Shown one piece after another: positions 23,736 through 31,640 of a DNA stretch of 34,855 nucleotides. This stretch comes from Planctomycetaceae bacterium (GTDB lineage Bacteria > Planctomycetota > Planctomycetia > Pirellulales > Pirellulaceae). The notes below the pieces were generated by a model. That model was given only the letters and a program-made list of their open reading frames with translations, was not told the DNA's origin and searched no databases. Position 1 is the stretch's first letter. Each line of letters opens with the position of its first letter. The position numbers and the translations under genes are program-made. Where the stretch lies: assembly GCA_012729315.1 (NCBI GenBank), contig JAAYDI010000208.1, positions 1-34,855 of the forward strand. The letters are read 5' to 3'.

Positions 23736-24277
23736 TTCGCAACTTTTCCGGCGCCGCCGAGCGGACAAGTCCCAGTTGCGTGCTATGCTTTCAGCAGGCC
23801 GTCGGTGCGACACGCCAGGTTCTGTCCTGTCGCCACATCTGACGTGGGCCGCCCCGCAGGTCACCCTGCCAGCACTTACCTCATATCTACGACTCATCCA
23901 CAGACTCCATCCGGAAGCACGACGTCCTGGGTGGCGGAAGATCGCGGCGAGTTCCGTGTGATTGGTCGGGTTGTCACGGACCGTTCGATCTCGCCACCCG
24001 GGCGTCTGTCTTTGAACAGCTTGCCTGGTTTGCGGGCCCTGCTTGCGGCCTGCAGTCGTTGCGACTGCCGCGATGGCCCTGACCGTCACAACCGCACCTG
24101 ATCCAGGTTACCGCGGCAGGCCGCAACCGCGCGCTGGGGAAAAATCCCCACGGCCGCGGGCACATCGCCCATATATGACCTATGGTTTCTATTGAATAAG
24201 CGCGCGGATCCGTCCACAGTCGTCCACGAATCAGGTCTCGCAACGAATTCTGTCTTCTCTTTCGGCGGAGCTCACCT
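23736..24277. other. 542-bp gap without a recognisable gene
   Basis: No conserved frame is visible. A possible promoter (CGGACA 23762-23767, 16 bases, TATGCT 23784-23789) would give the next gene a leader of nearly 490 nt. A small hairpin (GGGGA aaaa TCCCC) lies near 24136-24149, and an AT-rich tract at about 24165-24200 could be a nearer promoter. The ribosome site GGCGGAG ends seven bases before ATG 24278. If the upstream promoter is the real one, the leader is long enough to hold a regulatory RNA, but I recognise no riboswitch class. Confidence 0.4.
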
Positions 24278-26035
24278 ATGGCACCTATTCGCACTCGCGG
24301 TTCTGAGCCGCTCGTGGCCCCACGTCCGTCGCGCCGACGCCGACGCGGAGCAATTATCGTTCTGGCAGCCTTGCTGATGATCGTGATGATGGCCGTCCTG
24401 GCCATGAGTATCGACACAGGCTACATGTACACCATGCAGACCCAGCTGGATCGGTCGGTCGACGCGGCGGCGCTGGCTGGAGCGGCCGTGTTGATCGAGG
24501 GCACCGAGGCGGCTCACGAGCAGGTGCTGGAGTACCTGGTGCGCAATCCGGTCGGGAAGCAGGCCGTCGCAGTGACGGAGGAGAACCTGGGTGAACTGAC
24601 GGCGCGATTTGTGTCGGAACATGCCAACGACTATGAAATCTTGTGGGGTGATTGGAACGCCGCCAGTGGACAGATCACTCCGACCGACACGTTGCCTTCG
24701 GCAGTCTCGGTGTCGATGACCTATCCGAACCTGCCGTTCTTCTTCGGGCGTGTGCTGGGGCACAACACGTTCGCTGTGCATTCGAGCGCGGTCGCCATGT
24801 ATCAGCCGCGCGACATCGTCGTGGTCCTCGACTTCTCGGGGTCCATGAACGATGACAGCGAACTCAAGTCCATCAACACGTTCGGCCTGGACGCGATCAT
24901 GGGGGGGCTGGCCGAGATGTACAGCGAACTAGGCTCGCCCGAGTACGGCAACATGGTGTTCGAGCCGCAGTACATCACGGTCGCGGGCGCCGGCAACCCG
25001 ATGATCTCGGTTGAGTACCGGTACAGGTCGGTCTACGTGACGTCGGAAAAACCCCTGCAGAACGTGGTGCTCAGGTTCTCCGACGGCTCCACGCAGAAGA
25101 CCACGATCTCGTCCGGCGCGACGACCGGCACGTTCGCCGGCACCGGCAGCAAGGCTGGCAAGGCAATCTACCGCGTGTGGGTCAAGTCCGACAACAACCT
25201 GAGCGGCGAAGGCTACGATTACGGTGAAGGCTTCAACTTCGGCACCTCGACGATTCGGGCCACGATCAAGACGGCCCTGGGGCTGAACGACGTGCCGTAT
25301 CCGTATCCGTCCGGCAGCTGGAACGCGTTTATCGATTACGGTCGCAGCAACAGCACGAACAAGTCGGCCGGCTTCGAGTACCGTTTTGGCTACGCCAACC
25401 TGATCAACTACTGGCTCGAGCAGCAGGCCTCGTACGCCAAGACTCCCGACCTGTGGAAGGTCAGCGCGCAGCCGGTCACGGCGCTCAAGGATGCTGTCAA
25501 CGTGTTCATGGACTACATCCGGGAAGTCGACACCAACGATCGCGTCAGCCTGGTCATATACGACGCGCTGGACGGCAACGCCGTCGTGGAAGTCGGGCTG
25601 ACCACGAACCTCGACCTGGTGCCGCAGATCACGCGCCAGCGGCAAGCCAGCCATTATCATAACTACACCAATATCGGAGCCGGCATGCAGAAGGCGCGTC
25701 AGGAACTGACGGCGCGCGGCCGCGAGAACGCCTTCAAGATGATCGTCCTCATGACGGACGGAAAAGCCAACTGGTACAACGGCACCTACAACGAGGCGGC
25801 CGCCGAAAGCCAGGTGTTGTCCGAAGCCCATGCCGACGCCGCGCTGCGTTATCCGGTCGTGGCGATCAGCCTCGGTGCTGGAGCCGACACGGCACTGATG
25901 GCTCAGGTCGCGGAGATCACCAAGTCACGTCACTTCAACGTGCCGGGTGGTGCCGTGCTCGGCGACTACCGCGAAGGCCTGATACAGGTCTTCCGCGAGA
26001 TCGCCGACGCACGTCCGCTGAAACTCGTGCAATGA
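24278..26035 (+). CDS. TadE/TadG-like membrane-anchored von Willebrand factor A protein
   Basis: 585 residues. Start ATG 24278, with GGCGGAG seven bases upstream. An Arg-rich cytoplasmic tail (SRRRRRG) precedes one transmembrane helix at about 24-45 (AIIVLAALLMIVMMAVLAMS). The TadG-type DTGYMY..QTQLDRSVDAAALAGA follows, so most of the protein is outside the inner membrane. The vWA metal site (MIDAS) is seen in VVVLDFSGSM (about 185), TNIGAG (about 465) and VLMTDGK (about 492). About 240 residues lie between the first two motifs, far more than in a simple vWA domain. That insertion is Gly/Ser/Thr/Tyr-rich (FRFSDGSTQKTTISSGATTG-like) and may be a beta domain. TadG is a Flp/Tad pilus accessory protein, but no other tad gene is nearby. 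A role in surface adhesion or envelope contacts is inferred. Confidence 0.88.
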   Translation: MAPIRTRGSEPLVAPRPSRRRRRGAIIVLAALLMIVMMAVLAMSIDTGYMYTMQTQLDRSVDAAALAGAAVLIEGTEAAHEQVLEYLVRNPVGKQAVAVTEENLGELTARFVSEHANDYEILWGDWNAASGQITPTDTLPSAVSVSMTYPNLPFFFGRVLGHNTFAVHSSAVAMYQPRDIVVVLDFSGSMNDDSELKSINTFGLDAIMGGLAEMYSELGSPEYGNMVFEPQYITVAGAGNPMISVEYRYRSVYVTSEKPLQNVVLRFSDGSTQKTTISSGATTGTFAGTGSKAGKAIYRVWVKSDNNLSGEGYDYGEGFNFGTSTIRATIKTALGLNDVPYPYPSGSWNAFIDYGRSNSTNKSAGFEYRFGYANLINYWLEQQASYAKTPDLWKVSAQPVTALKDAVNVFMDYIREVDTNDRVSLVIYDALDGNAVVEVGLTTNLDLVPQITRQRQASHYHNYTNIGAGMQKARQELTARGRENAFKMIVLMTDGKANWYNGTYNEAAAESQVLSEAHADAALRYPVVAISLGAGADTALMAQVAEITKSRHFNVPGGAVLGDYREGLIQVFREIADARPLKLVQ

Positions 26036-26064
26036 CCTGATTGCCTCCAGCGCTGATGTCGACG

Positions 26065-26124
26065 ACGAGCCGCGTTGCACCAAACGCGGCTCGTTCGTTG
26101 CACCAAACGCGGCTCGTTCGTTTT
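26065..26124 (+). terminator. terminator with a duplicated 3' arm
   Basis: ACGAGCCGCGTT (26065-26076) pairs perfectly with AACGCGGCTCGT (26083-26094) over a six-base loop. A 23-bp unit covering the loop and right arm (26073-26095) is repeated exactly at 26096-26118, so the same left arm could also pair with 26106-26117. CGTTTT follows the second copy only. It begins 30 bases after the stop of the vWA gene. The rest of the gap to dtd (26125-26320) holds only a weak CCCGG/CCGGG hairpin. Confidence 0.85.
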
Positions 26125-26320
26125 GCGTCCGCGACCGCGCCCGAAACCGAGCCGTCGACACGCCCCAAACCGGGCCCGCCGATGCGTCTGAAACCGGGCG
26201 TCAGAGGCCCACAGCCTGGGCTTTCCCGCACCTCTCCCCAACGTCTGATAATGTTTCTTATGTTCGGTTGCGTCCCCGGTTTTCCCCGGGATTCTGGTAT
26301 GATGTGTGCGCGCGGGGGAC

Positions 26321-26764
26321 TCAGCGTTTGCTCTCCACGAGCAGTGTCACGGGCCCGTCATTGACCAGCGCCACGTCCATATGAGTGCGGAAGCGTCCCG
26401 TCGCCACGGGAACCCCCTGGCGTTCCACGGCGCGCACAAAACACTCGTACAAACGCTCCGCCAGTTCAGGTGGCGCGGCGCCGATGAAGCTGGGGCGGCG
26501 CCCTTTGCGGCAATCGGCCCAGAGCGTGAACTGACTCACCACCAGCATCGCGCCGCCGATCTCCGGAAGGGCCCGGTTCATCTTCCCCTGGTCGTCCTCG
26601 AAGATCCGCAGTTCGACCACCTTGCGTGCCAGGTAGTCAGCGTCGGCGGCGGTGTCGTCGAGGCCGACGCCCAGCAGCACCAGCAGCCCGCGCTCGATCT
26701 GCCCGACGATCTCGCCGGCCACCGTCACACTCGCCTGACTGACGCGCTGCACGCATGCCTTCAT
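26321..26764 (-). CDS. dtd: D-aminoacyl-tRNA deacylase
   Basis: 147 residues, the full DTD length. It hydrolyses D-amino acids, and also glycine, mischarged on tRNA, protecting translation in the cytoplasm. The N-terminus [15 protein letters not shown] is typical. The two active-site motifs are [17 protein letters not shown] and, near the C-terminus, NDGPVT, which carries the Gly-cisPro dipeptide. It diverges from pdxA, with 70 bases between the starts, so their promoters must be close or overlap. An 18-bp tandem duplication lies in that gap. Confidence 0.96.
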   Translation of the reverse strand: MKACVQRVSQASVTVAGEIVGQIERGLLVLLGVGLDDTAADADYLARKVVELRIFEDDQGKMNRALPEIGGAMLVVSQFTLWADCRKGRRPSFIGAAPPELAERLYECFVRAVERQGVPVATGRFRTHMDVALVNDGPVTLLVESKR

Positions 26765-26783
26765 GACTCACACTCACTGGCAA

Positions 26784-26819
26784 AACACATGATACAACAG
26801 CAACACATGGTACAACGGC
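26784..26819. repeat. 18-bp imperfect tandem duplication between dtd and pdxA
   Basis: AACACATGATACAACAGC (26784-26801) and AACACATGGTACAACGGC (26802-26819) match at 16 of 18 positions. They fill half of the 70-bp divergent promoter region. Confidence 0.85.
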
Positions 26820-26834
26820 CGGCGGTGCTCTAGA

Positions 26835-27896
26835 ATGAGGCGTATGAAACGACTGCTGGCCATTACGATGGGTGACCCGACGGGGGTGGGACCGGAGATC
26901 ATTGCGCGCGCCTGGAGCGACAGGTCGTTGCACGCGCAGGTGCGGATGGTGGTGCTCGGTCATCCGGAGATCATGCGGCGCGCGATCCGGTTGGTGCGGG
27001 GTTCGGCGCGCGTCGTGGAAGTCACGTCGGTGGAGGCGGCCGACTCATCGCTCGAGCAGCTGCCGTGCCTGCAGTGCAGTGACGATCGCGTGGTCGCGGT
27101 GCCGCCGAGGACCCTGCACCCGCTGGGCGGCCAGGCGGCCTACGAGGCGGTGACCATGGCCACCGGGTTGGCACAGGCCGGCCGCGTGGATGGGATCGTC
27201 ACGGCCCCCTTGAACAAAGCGGCGCTGGCGGCGGCCGGGCACGCCTACCCGGGCCACACCGAGTTGCTGGCCGACCTGTGCGGCGTCGACGAAGTGGCGA
27301 TGATGCTCTACCTGGGACCGAGCGAGCTGGTGCGCGGCCCCGCCGGGTTGGGCGTCGCGCACGCCACACTCCACATGGCCCTGCGCGATATCTTCACGTC
27401 GCTCACCCCGGAGCGCATCGTCCGGACCGCGAGGCTGGCCCATGTGGTGACGCACTGCCTGCTCGACGCGACGCCCGCCCCGGCTGCGCCCCGCATCGGC
27501 GTCTGTGCGCTCAACCCGCATGCGGGCGAGCAGGCGTTGTTCGGCGACGAGGAGGAGCGGATCATCCGTCCGGCCGTGACGCATGCCGCCGACGCCGGCA
27601 TGGACGTGTCCGGCCCGTTCCCGGCTGACACACTTTTGGCACGCGCGACGGCCGGTGAATTCGACGCGGTCGTCGCCATGTATCACGATCAAGGACACAT
27701 CGCGCTGAAACTGCTCGGCATGCATCGGGCCGTCAACATCACGTTGGGACTGCCCGTGATCCGCACCAGCGTCGCGCACGGCACCGCCTTCGACCTGGCC
27801 GGCACCGGGCAGGCCCGCTGCGACTCGATGATCGAGGCGATCCGCGTGGCCGCGATCCTGATCGACCGCCAGTCGCTGCTCAGTTGGAACCCGTGA
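26835..27896 (+). CDS. pdxA: 4-hydroxythreonine-4-phosphate dehydrogenase
   Basis: 353 residues from ATG 26835, or 350 from ATG 26844, which looks closer to family length. GGCGG nine bases before 26835 is a weak ribosome site. PdxA oxidises 4-phosphohydroxy-threonine in the DXP-dependent vitamin B6 pathway; some PdxA-like proteins act on other substrates. Conserved features are LAITMGDPTGVGPEI, TAPLNKAALAAAGHAYPGHT, MLYLGP, CALNPHAGEQ, the metal-binding MYHDQGHIALK and IRTSVAHGTAFDLAG. It is convergent with the next gene; the gap has a small hairpin. No pdxJ is visible in the window. A short insertion around DATPAPAAPR is a likely surface loop. Confidence 0.94.
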   Translation: MRRMKRLLAITMGDPTGVGPEIIARAWSDRSLHAQVRMVVLGHPEIMRRAIRLVRGSARVVEVTSVEAADSSLEQLPCLQCSDDRVVAVPPRTLHPLGGQAAYEAVTMATGLAQAGRVDGIVTAPLNKAALAAAGHAYPGHTELLADLCGVDEVAMMLYLGPSELVRGPAGLGVAHATLHMALRDIFTSLTPERIVRTARLAHVVTHCLLDATPAPAAPRIGVCALNPHAGEQALFGDEEERIIRPAVTHAADAGMDVSGPFPADTLLARATAGEFDAVVAMYHDQGHIALKLLGMHRAVNITLGLPVIRTSVAHGTAFDLAGTGQARCDSMIEAIRVAAILIDRQSLLSWNP

Positions 27897-27957
27897 TCCC
27901 GTGACCCCGCGCCGGGACGCCGCGTCGGTGGGGCGGCACAGCACCAAGTGCCCGACT

Positions 27958-27976
27958 GCAGGCGGCACACGCCTGC
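27958..27976. terminator. small hairpin between the convergent pdxA and LolA-like genes
   Basis: GCAGGCG (27958-27964) pairs with CGCCTGC (27970-27976) over a five-base loop. It is symmetric and could serve either strand, but it lacks a T-tract. A C-rich stretch at about 28004-28054 (a degenerate relative, on the other strand, of the G-rich tracts at 2577 and 10684) follows in the same gap. Confidence 0.35.
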
Positions 27977-28074
27977 CTCGCATCGCGCGACCGGCTCATC
28001 GGCAGCCCCCCCTGCCCTGCTCTGCCCTCCCCTGCACTGTCCTGCTCTGCCCGTCTGCTACCCGCTTGTCCCGG

Positions 28075-29076
28075 TCACTTCTTCATGACCGTGCGGAGCC
28101 GCGCAATGTACTCATCCGTACGTTCGTCCACCTGCTGATTGTCGCTCGGGCGGTAGTCGAACAGGCTGGCGTCCAGATCGGAGCGGAAGTGGACGTCAAA
28201 CAGTTCCCAGGTGACGAGCGCCTGGCGCGCAGCGGGCGCGTCGGACGTTCGATCCGACGGAGCATCACGGTAGTACGAAATCGCATAGGGAAAGAGCGGA
28301 ATGACCTGATCGCGCCCCAGCATCAGGGTGACGCCGTGCGGCAGGTGCGGGGGGAGTGCCGATAGATTGGCCGGCTGGCCCGCCTGGATCGCCGCCTGCT
28401 GGTCAGGCAGCAGATTGGCCAGGATGGCCGGTCGCCAACGCCCTTCAATGATCCAGACGGGCAGGTTTTCCTGGCCGACCACCGTCGCTGTGGGGGTATC
28501 GAACACGAAATGGGTGTCGAGCGCGGCGAGCAGTTTGGGCAGACCGCCGAGCGCCATCCACAAGGTGGGGGGCGGAGGCACGTCGGCCGGCCCGACCTGG
28601 CTGGCCACATCACGCAATCTCCGCAGATTGACACGGCTGAGCGTGTTTTCGTCCCCCTGGCTGCGGCGGATCCAGAACGTGTCCCCGTCGCTGATCTGCT
28701 GCACGCTGCTGGACCGGGCGGTGACGTCTTCGGCCGCATTGCACAGCTTTATGTCGAGGCGCAGCATCAGACGAGGTCCGCTGCTCAGCTGCAAATAGTT
28801 TCCGGAACCGACCAGTTGCTGGCCGAAGATGTTGACTTTCTGGCGTGTACTGGCCTCGATGCCCGGCAGCATGAGCAGGCGTTGGGCGGCCTGAGACACG
28901 AGTTCCTGTCCAGTGACCGGGCGGGGCGTGGAGGCAGCCGCCGAATCCCCGACCTGTGTTGGACCGTCGGCAGCAACTCGTGACTTGTCGGCAACTTGCG
29001 ACGCGCCTGGAGGCAAGACTTCGGCGGCCAGCAGGACCACCAGCAGCAGCGGCGGGATTGGCAACATGTGGTTCAT
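28075..29076 (-). CDS. exported LolA-like planctomycete protein of unknown function
   Basis: 333 residues. A signal peptide (MLPIPPLLLVVLLAAEVLPPGASQ) is followed by a low-complexity Ala/Pro linker. The folded part begins near QELVSQAAQRLLMLPGIEASTRQKV. Segments such as LVGSGNYLQLSSG, LMLRLDIKL, QQISDGDTFWIRR and TLSRVNLRRLRD resemble the open beta-half-barrel proteins of the LolA/LppX type. In these, a 'no-residue-left polymer' pattern of short strands is followed by a readout of a bound lipid. I recognise the pattern from planctomycete proteins but know no function; lipid or lipoprotein carriage would be a guess. ATG 29076 or 29067 are both possible and neither has an evident ribosome site. 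It is convergent with pdxA and divergent from the three-gene module beyond 29432. Confidence 0.75.
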   Translation of the reverse strand: MNHMLPIPPLLLVVLLAAEVLPPGASQVADKSRVAADGPTQVGDSAAASTPRPVTGQELVSQAAQRLLMLPGIEASTRQKVNIFGQQLVGSGNYLQLSSGPRLMLRLDIKLCNAAEDVTARSSSVQQISDGDTFWIRRSQGDENTLSRVNLRRLRDVASQVGPADVPPPPTLWMALGGLPKLLAALDTHFVFDTPTATVVGQENLPVWIIEGRWRPAILANLLPDQQAAIQAGQPANLSALPPHLPHGVTLMLGRDQVIPLFPYAISYYRDAPSDRTSDAPAARQALVTWELFDVHFRSDLDASLFDYRPSDNQQVDERTDEYIARLRTVMKK

Positions 29077-29431
29077 GGTGCGGTTGTGTTGGTTTTGCCA
29101 AAGAATCTCGTTATTACACGCCGATCAAGATCCCAAAGAGACGTTACTCCCGCACTGCTTGCGCGGGATGACCCAGCGGCTTGCCGCGGACCGGGACACT
29201 GTCGTCCGAACTGCGCGAGCCGCCGGAGGAGCGGGACCAACCTGGGCGGGCCATTTTAGGGTGGCATGCGAGGTGGTGTCCACGCCAAATGCATGACGGC
29301 GCAAGCCCGACGTATGGCCGGTGGAATCCGCAACCGTCCAGACTCGTTCCGAACAGACCAGCCAGGAGTCACCAGCAGCTCAGGCCCAGATTGGTAGCTC
29401 GCGGGCAGGGGCACCGCGTAGGGGGGAATTT
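29077..29431. other. 355-bp divergent gap upstream of the three-gene module
   Basis: No gene is evident. The stretch 29090-29150 is relatively AT-rich and contains TAATAA on the minus strand, a possible -10 for the LolA-like gene. A hairpin (TCCCGC at 29148-29153 with GCGGGA at 29163-29168) has no T-tract. Close to the module's start is AGGGGGGAA, the ribosome site of the gene at 29432. I find no clear plus-strand promoter. Confidence 0.4.
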
Positions 29432-30646
29432 ATGAAGACCTGCATCTCGCGTTGGATCACGCTCACTGCCATCGCCCTGTTGGCGATGGGGTGTGCTCAT
29501 CACCGGTCGTATAATCTACCGCCTGCCGCGCGGTTGATGGAGCCGGGTCCCGGAGTGGGTGGCCCGGGGCCGGGTGTACTGGCGCCACCGCCGCCGCCCG
29601 TAGCGGCCACGGGCCTGTCTGGAGCACCGGGACAAACGGACGTCGTACCGACTTCCGGCTATATGCCAGACCCCAATTTCGGCCTGGTGGCCGGCCCGCC
29701 GCCGACCGTCCAGATTCTCTTTGCCAAGCCGGAGAGCATGATGGTGGCTTGGGACGTGGGGGGGATCGGTTACTTCGACTCCGAACCACTCGTGGTCCCC
29801 GGCCGCTACAGCTTCCCGACCGGCGGCATGTACCGGCTCAAGATTTCCAACATCCAGGGGCGTGAAGGGGTGGAGCGTTACCCGACGCTGGAGGTCGGCC
29901 CGATCACCTTCCGCACCGAAGCATATCTGGCCCACAACGCCATTCCGATCCAGTTCACGGACGAGGACTTCGATCAGGTAGCGGTCGGCAATTTCGTGAC
30001 CAAGGTGATCTACCTGCCCGATCCGGAATTCCAGGAACTGGCGTTGGCCGGTGTGGAAACGCTGGTCAGCACGCGGCTCGATCCGGGCGTTGACCCGATC
30101 GTGGAAGCCGATCGCCGCGGCTCGATCCTGGCGATCATCCGTATGGGCAACAAGGACCTTGAGTTGCCCGGCGCGATCAGCAACGCGCAAGGCGGGGTCA
30201 TGCCGGTAGGTGCCGTGGCCGGCGCTGGCGCAGGCTATGGCGCCGGCGGCCCGATGGGCGTGCAGCAGTGCTACCGTCCTGGCGAATGCCCGACCAGTGC
30301 GGGGATGTACCCGGGTGGAGCCGTGCCCTACGGTAACGTGCCGACCTACCTGTCCGGCGTGACGGTTCCCGAATGGGGTATGCCGATCAGCGGGACGCCG
30401 ATCGGGCTGCCTGGCCCGCCCCACGTGCCGCTGGGGGGCCCGGCCGGCCTGCAGAAGCATGTGATCCGCAACCACACGCCGATGCACATTCCCGAGCCGG
30501 TTCACAAGTTCCGGATGGACGTGCGACAGCAGCCCGGCTACAGCTATCCGGCGCCGCCGACACGCATGCACATCCGCGAGCAGAACATGTACCCGCCGTT
30601 GCGGTTCGGGCAGAGTCATGACGACGCGCACGAGTGTGTCCGGTAG
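29432..30646 (+). CDS. Gly/Pro-rich lipoprotein, first gene of an exported three-gene module
   Basis: 404 residues. The start at 29432 follows GGGGGG by five bases; frame upstream of it (from 29321) has no coding features. The lipobox LLAMGC (Cys21) predicts a lipoprotein. A Gly/Pro linker follows (PGPGVGGPGPG). Residues about 93-250 form a domain also present in the next gene: YRLKISNIQGREGVERYPTL, PIQFTDEDFDQV, KVIYLPDPEF, DPIVEADRRGSILAIIRMGN. The tail (about 250-404) is Gly/Pro/His/Met-rich with many aromatic residues (YPGGAVPYGNVPTYLSG, MHIREQNMYPPLRFG), so it is probably disordered or crosslinked. No family name is known to me. A terminator follows the gene, so the other two genes may have their own promoter or depend on read-through. 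Likely role: structural envelope component (inference). Confidence 0.8.
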   Translation: MKTCISRWITLTAIALLAMGCAHHRSYNLPPAARLMEPGPGVGGPGPGVLAPPPPPVAATGLSGAPGQTDVVPTSGYMPDPNFGLVAGPPPTVQILFAKPESMMVAWDVGGIGYFDSEPLVVPGRYSFPTGGMYRLKISNIQGREGVERYPTLEVGPITFRTEAYLAHNAIPIQFTDEDFDQVAVGNFVTKVIYLPDPEFQELALAGVETLVSTRLDPGVDPIVEADRRGSILAIIRMGNKDLELPGAISNAQGGVMPVGAVAGAGAGYGAGGPMGVQQCYRPGECPTSAGMYPGGAVPYGNVPTYLSGVTVPEWGMPISGTPIGLPGPPHVPLGGPAGLQKHVIRNHTPMHIPEPVHKFRMDVRQQPGYSYPAPPTRMHIREQNMYPPLRFGQSHDDAHECVR

Positions 30647-30671
30647 CGGACCGGCGTGTGCCAATACATGT

Positions 30672-30745
30672 GGGAGGCGACTCCCGTCGCCGAACGAAGA
30701 CACTCGCTTCGGTCGTCGGCACCGGAGTCGCCTCCCGTTCTTTTG
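30672..30745 (+). terminator. long hairpin terminator between the first and second genes of the module
   Basis: GGGAGGCGACTCC (30672-30684) pairs perfectly with GGAGTCGCCTCCC (30724-30736). The sequence between them can extend the stem imperfectly (CGTCGCCGAACGAAG against CTTCGGTCGTCGG). GTTCTTTTG follows. The next gene's ribosome site GGAAGG starts at 30748, only two bases after the T-tract. Confidence 0.85.
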
Positions 30746-30758
30746 TCGGAAGGTGACC

Positions 30759-31640
30759 ATGTACGCTCGAATGTGCCCCAGACGTGAGCAGCACTCATGC
30801 GCGGCCGGCGCGCGGCCGACCGCGTCCCCCCTGCGTTGCCTGGTCGCCCTGGTGACGTTCGCGGTCGCGTCGTCCTCGGCTGTCGCGCAACAACGGCCCT
30901 ACCATTACTTCTACTCGGCCGATATGCCGCCGGGCACGATCGGCGCTGCGCAGCTGTTGCGTGGTGGACCACTGCCGGGCCATTTTCAGCCGGTAGAGAT
31001 CACCGGGCCCCCGGAGGCACAGCTGGCCATTGCCACCGAAGGCACGTACGAGCCGCCGCAACTCGCACCGCTGCGGGTCGCCCTGCTGGTCGGCAAGGTC
31101 TATCGCCTGAAAGTCACCAACATTCCGTTTCGCGCCGGGCAGGAACTGTACCCGAGCGTGGAGATCATCAACCGGCTCTATCCGCCGCCGGGCAGCGAAA
31201 CGCGGTTCCCGATCCCGATCGAACTGACTCGCGAAGAACTGGAAATGGCGCTGCGCGGCCAGTACGTGGTACGTGTGATCTACCTGGAAAACCCGCGCGC
31301 GGCGTTGCCCGCTCGCGAGGATCCACGCCAGCAGCGGTACTTCGAGGTGGGACCCAACCAGGATCCACTCGAAGTGGCCGACGCGTTGGGACGCCCGATG
31401 GCCATCTTGCGGATCGGGTCGCGCGTGCCGGACATGGACCGCGAAAGCGGCCGCTTCCTGTTTGACAGCCCGCCATGGATACCCTTGCCGGCCGAGGTCG
31501 CGGCGGAAACCTCCACGGAGGCTGTGCCCGACGCCGGCCCGGTTCCGCCTGTGGTCGCCACGCCACCAGCTGATACGGCCTGGCCCGCTGAGCCCCACAC
31601 AACGCGGCAGACACCCAGCGCCGCGGGAGTAACGCGATGA
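30759..31640 (+). CDS. exported paralogue of the preceding lipoprotein, second gene of the module
   Basis: 293 residues from ATG 30759, five bases after GGAAGG; codons upstream to 30618 overlap the terminator hairpin. A somewhat long signal peptide (RCLVALVTFAVASSSAVAQQ, after about 27 polar residues) is present, without a lipobox. Residues about 115-224 match the previous protein's domain: YRLKVTNIPFRAGQELYPSV, PIPIELTREELEMAL, RVIYLENPR, DPLEVADALGRPMAILRIGS. The N-terminal part differs (YHYFYSADMPPG, HFQPVEITGPPEAQLA), and a Pro/Ala/Thr-rich tail ends it. The last codons overlap the next gene (ATGA, 31637-31640), so translation of the two is coupled. A domain arising by tandem gene duplication in the module is the simplest explanation. 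Function unknown. Confidence 0.82.
   Translation: MYARMCPRREQHSCAAGARPTASPLRCLVALVTFAVASSSAVAQQRPYHYFYSADMPPGTIGAAQLLRGGPLPGHFQPVEITGPPEAQLAIATEGTYEPPQLAPLRVALLVGKVYRLKVTNIPFRAGQELYPSVEIINRLYPPPGSETRFPIPIELTREELEMALRGQYVVRVIYLENPRAALPAREDPRQQRYFEVGPNQDPLEVADALGRPMAILRIGSRVPDMDRESGRFLFDSPPWIPLPAEVAAETSTEAVPDAGPVPPVVATPPADTAWPAEPHTTRQTPSAAGVTR

Noticed and set aside
20820-24089. An open frame of 1089 codons on the minus strand, antisense to the glycosyltransferase, kinase and accA genes
   Set aside because: It is a shadow of three well-supported genes in GC-rich DNA, where antisense frames stay open. It shows no motif, signal peptide or domain.
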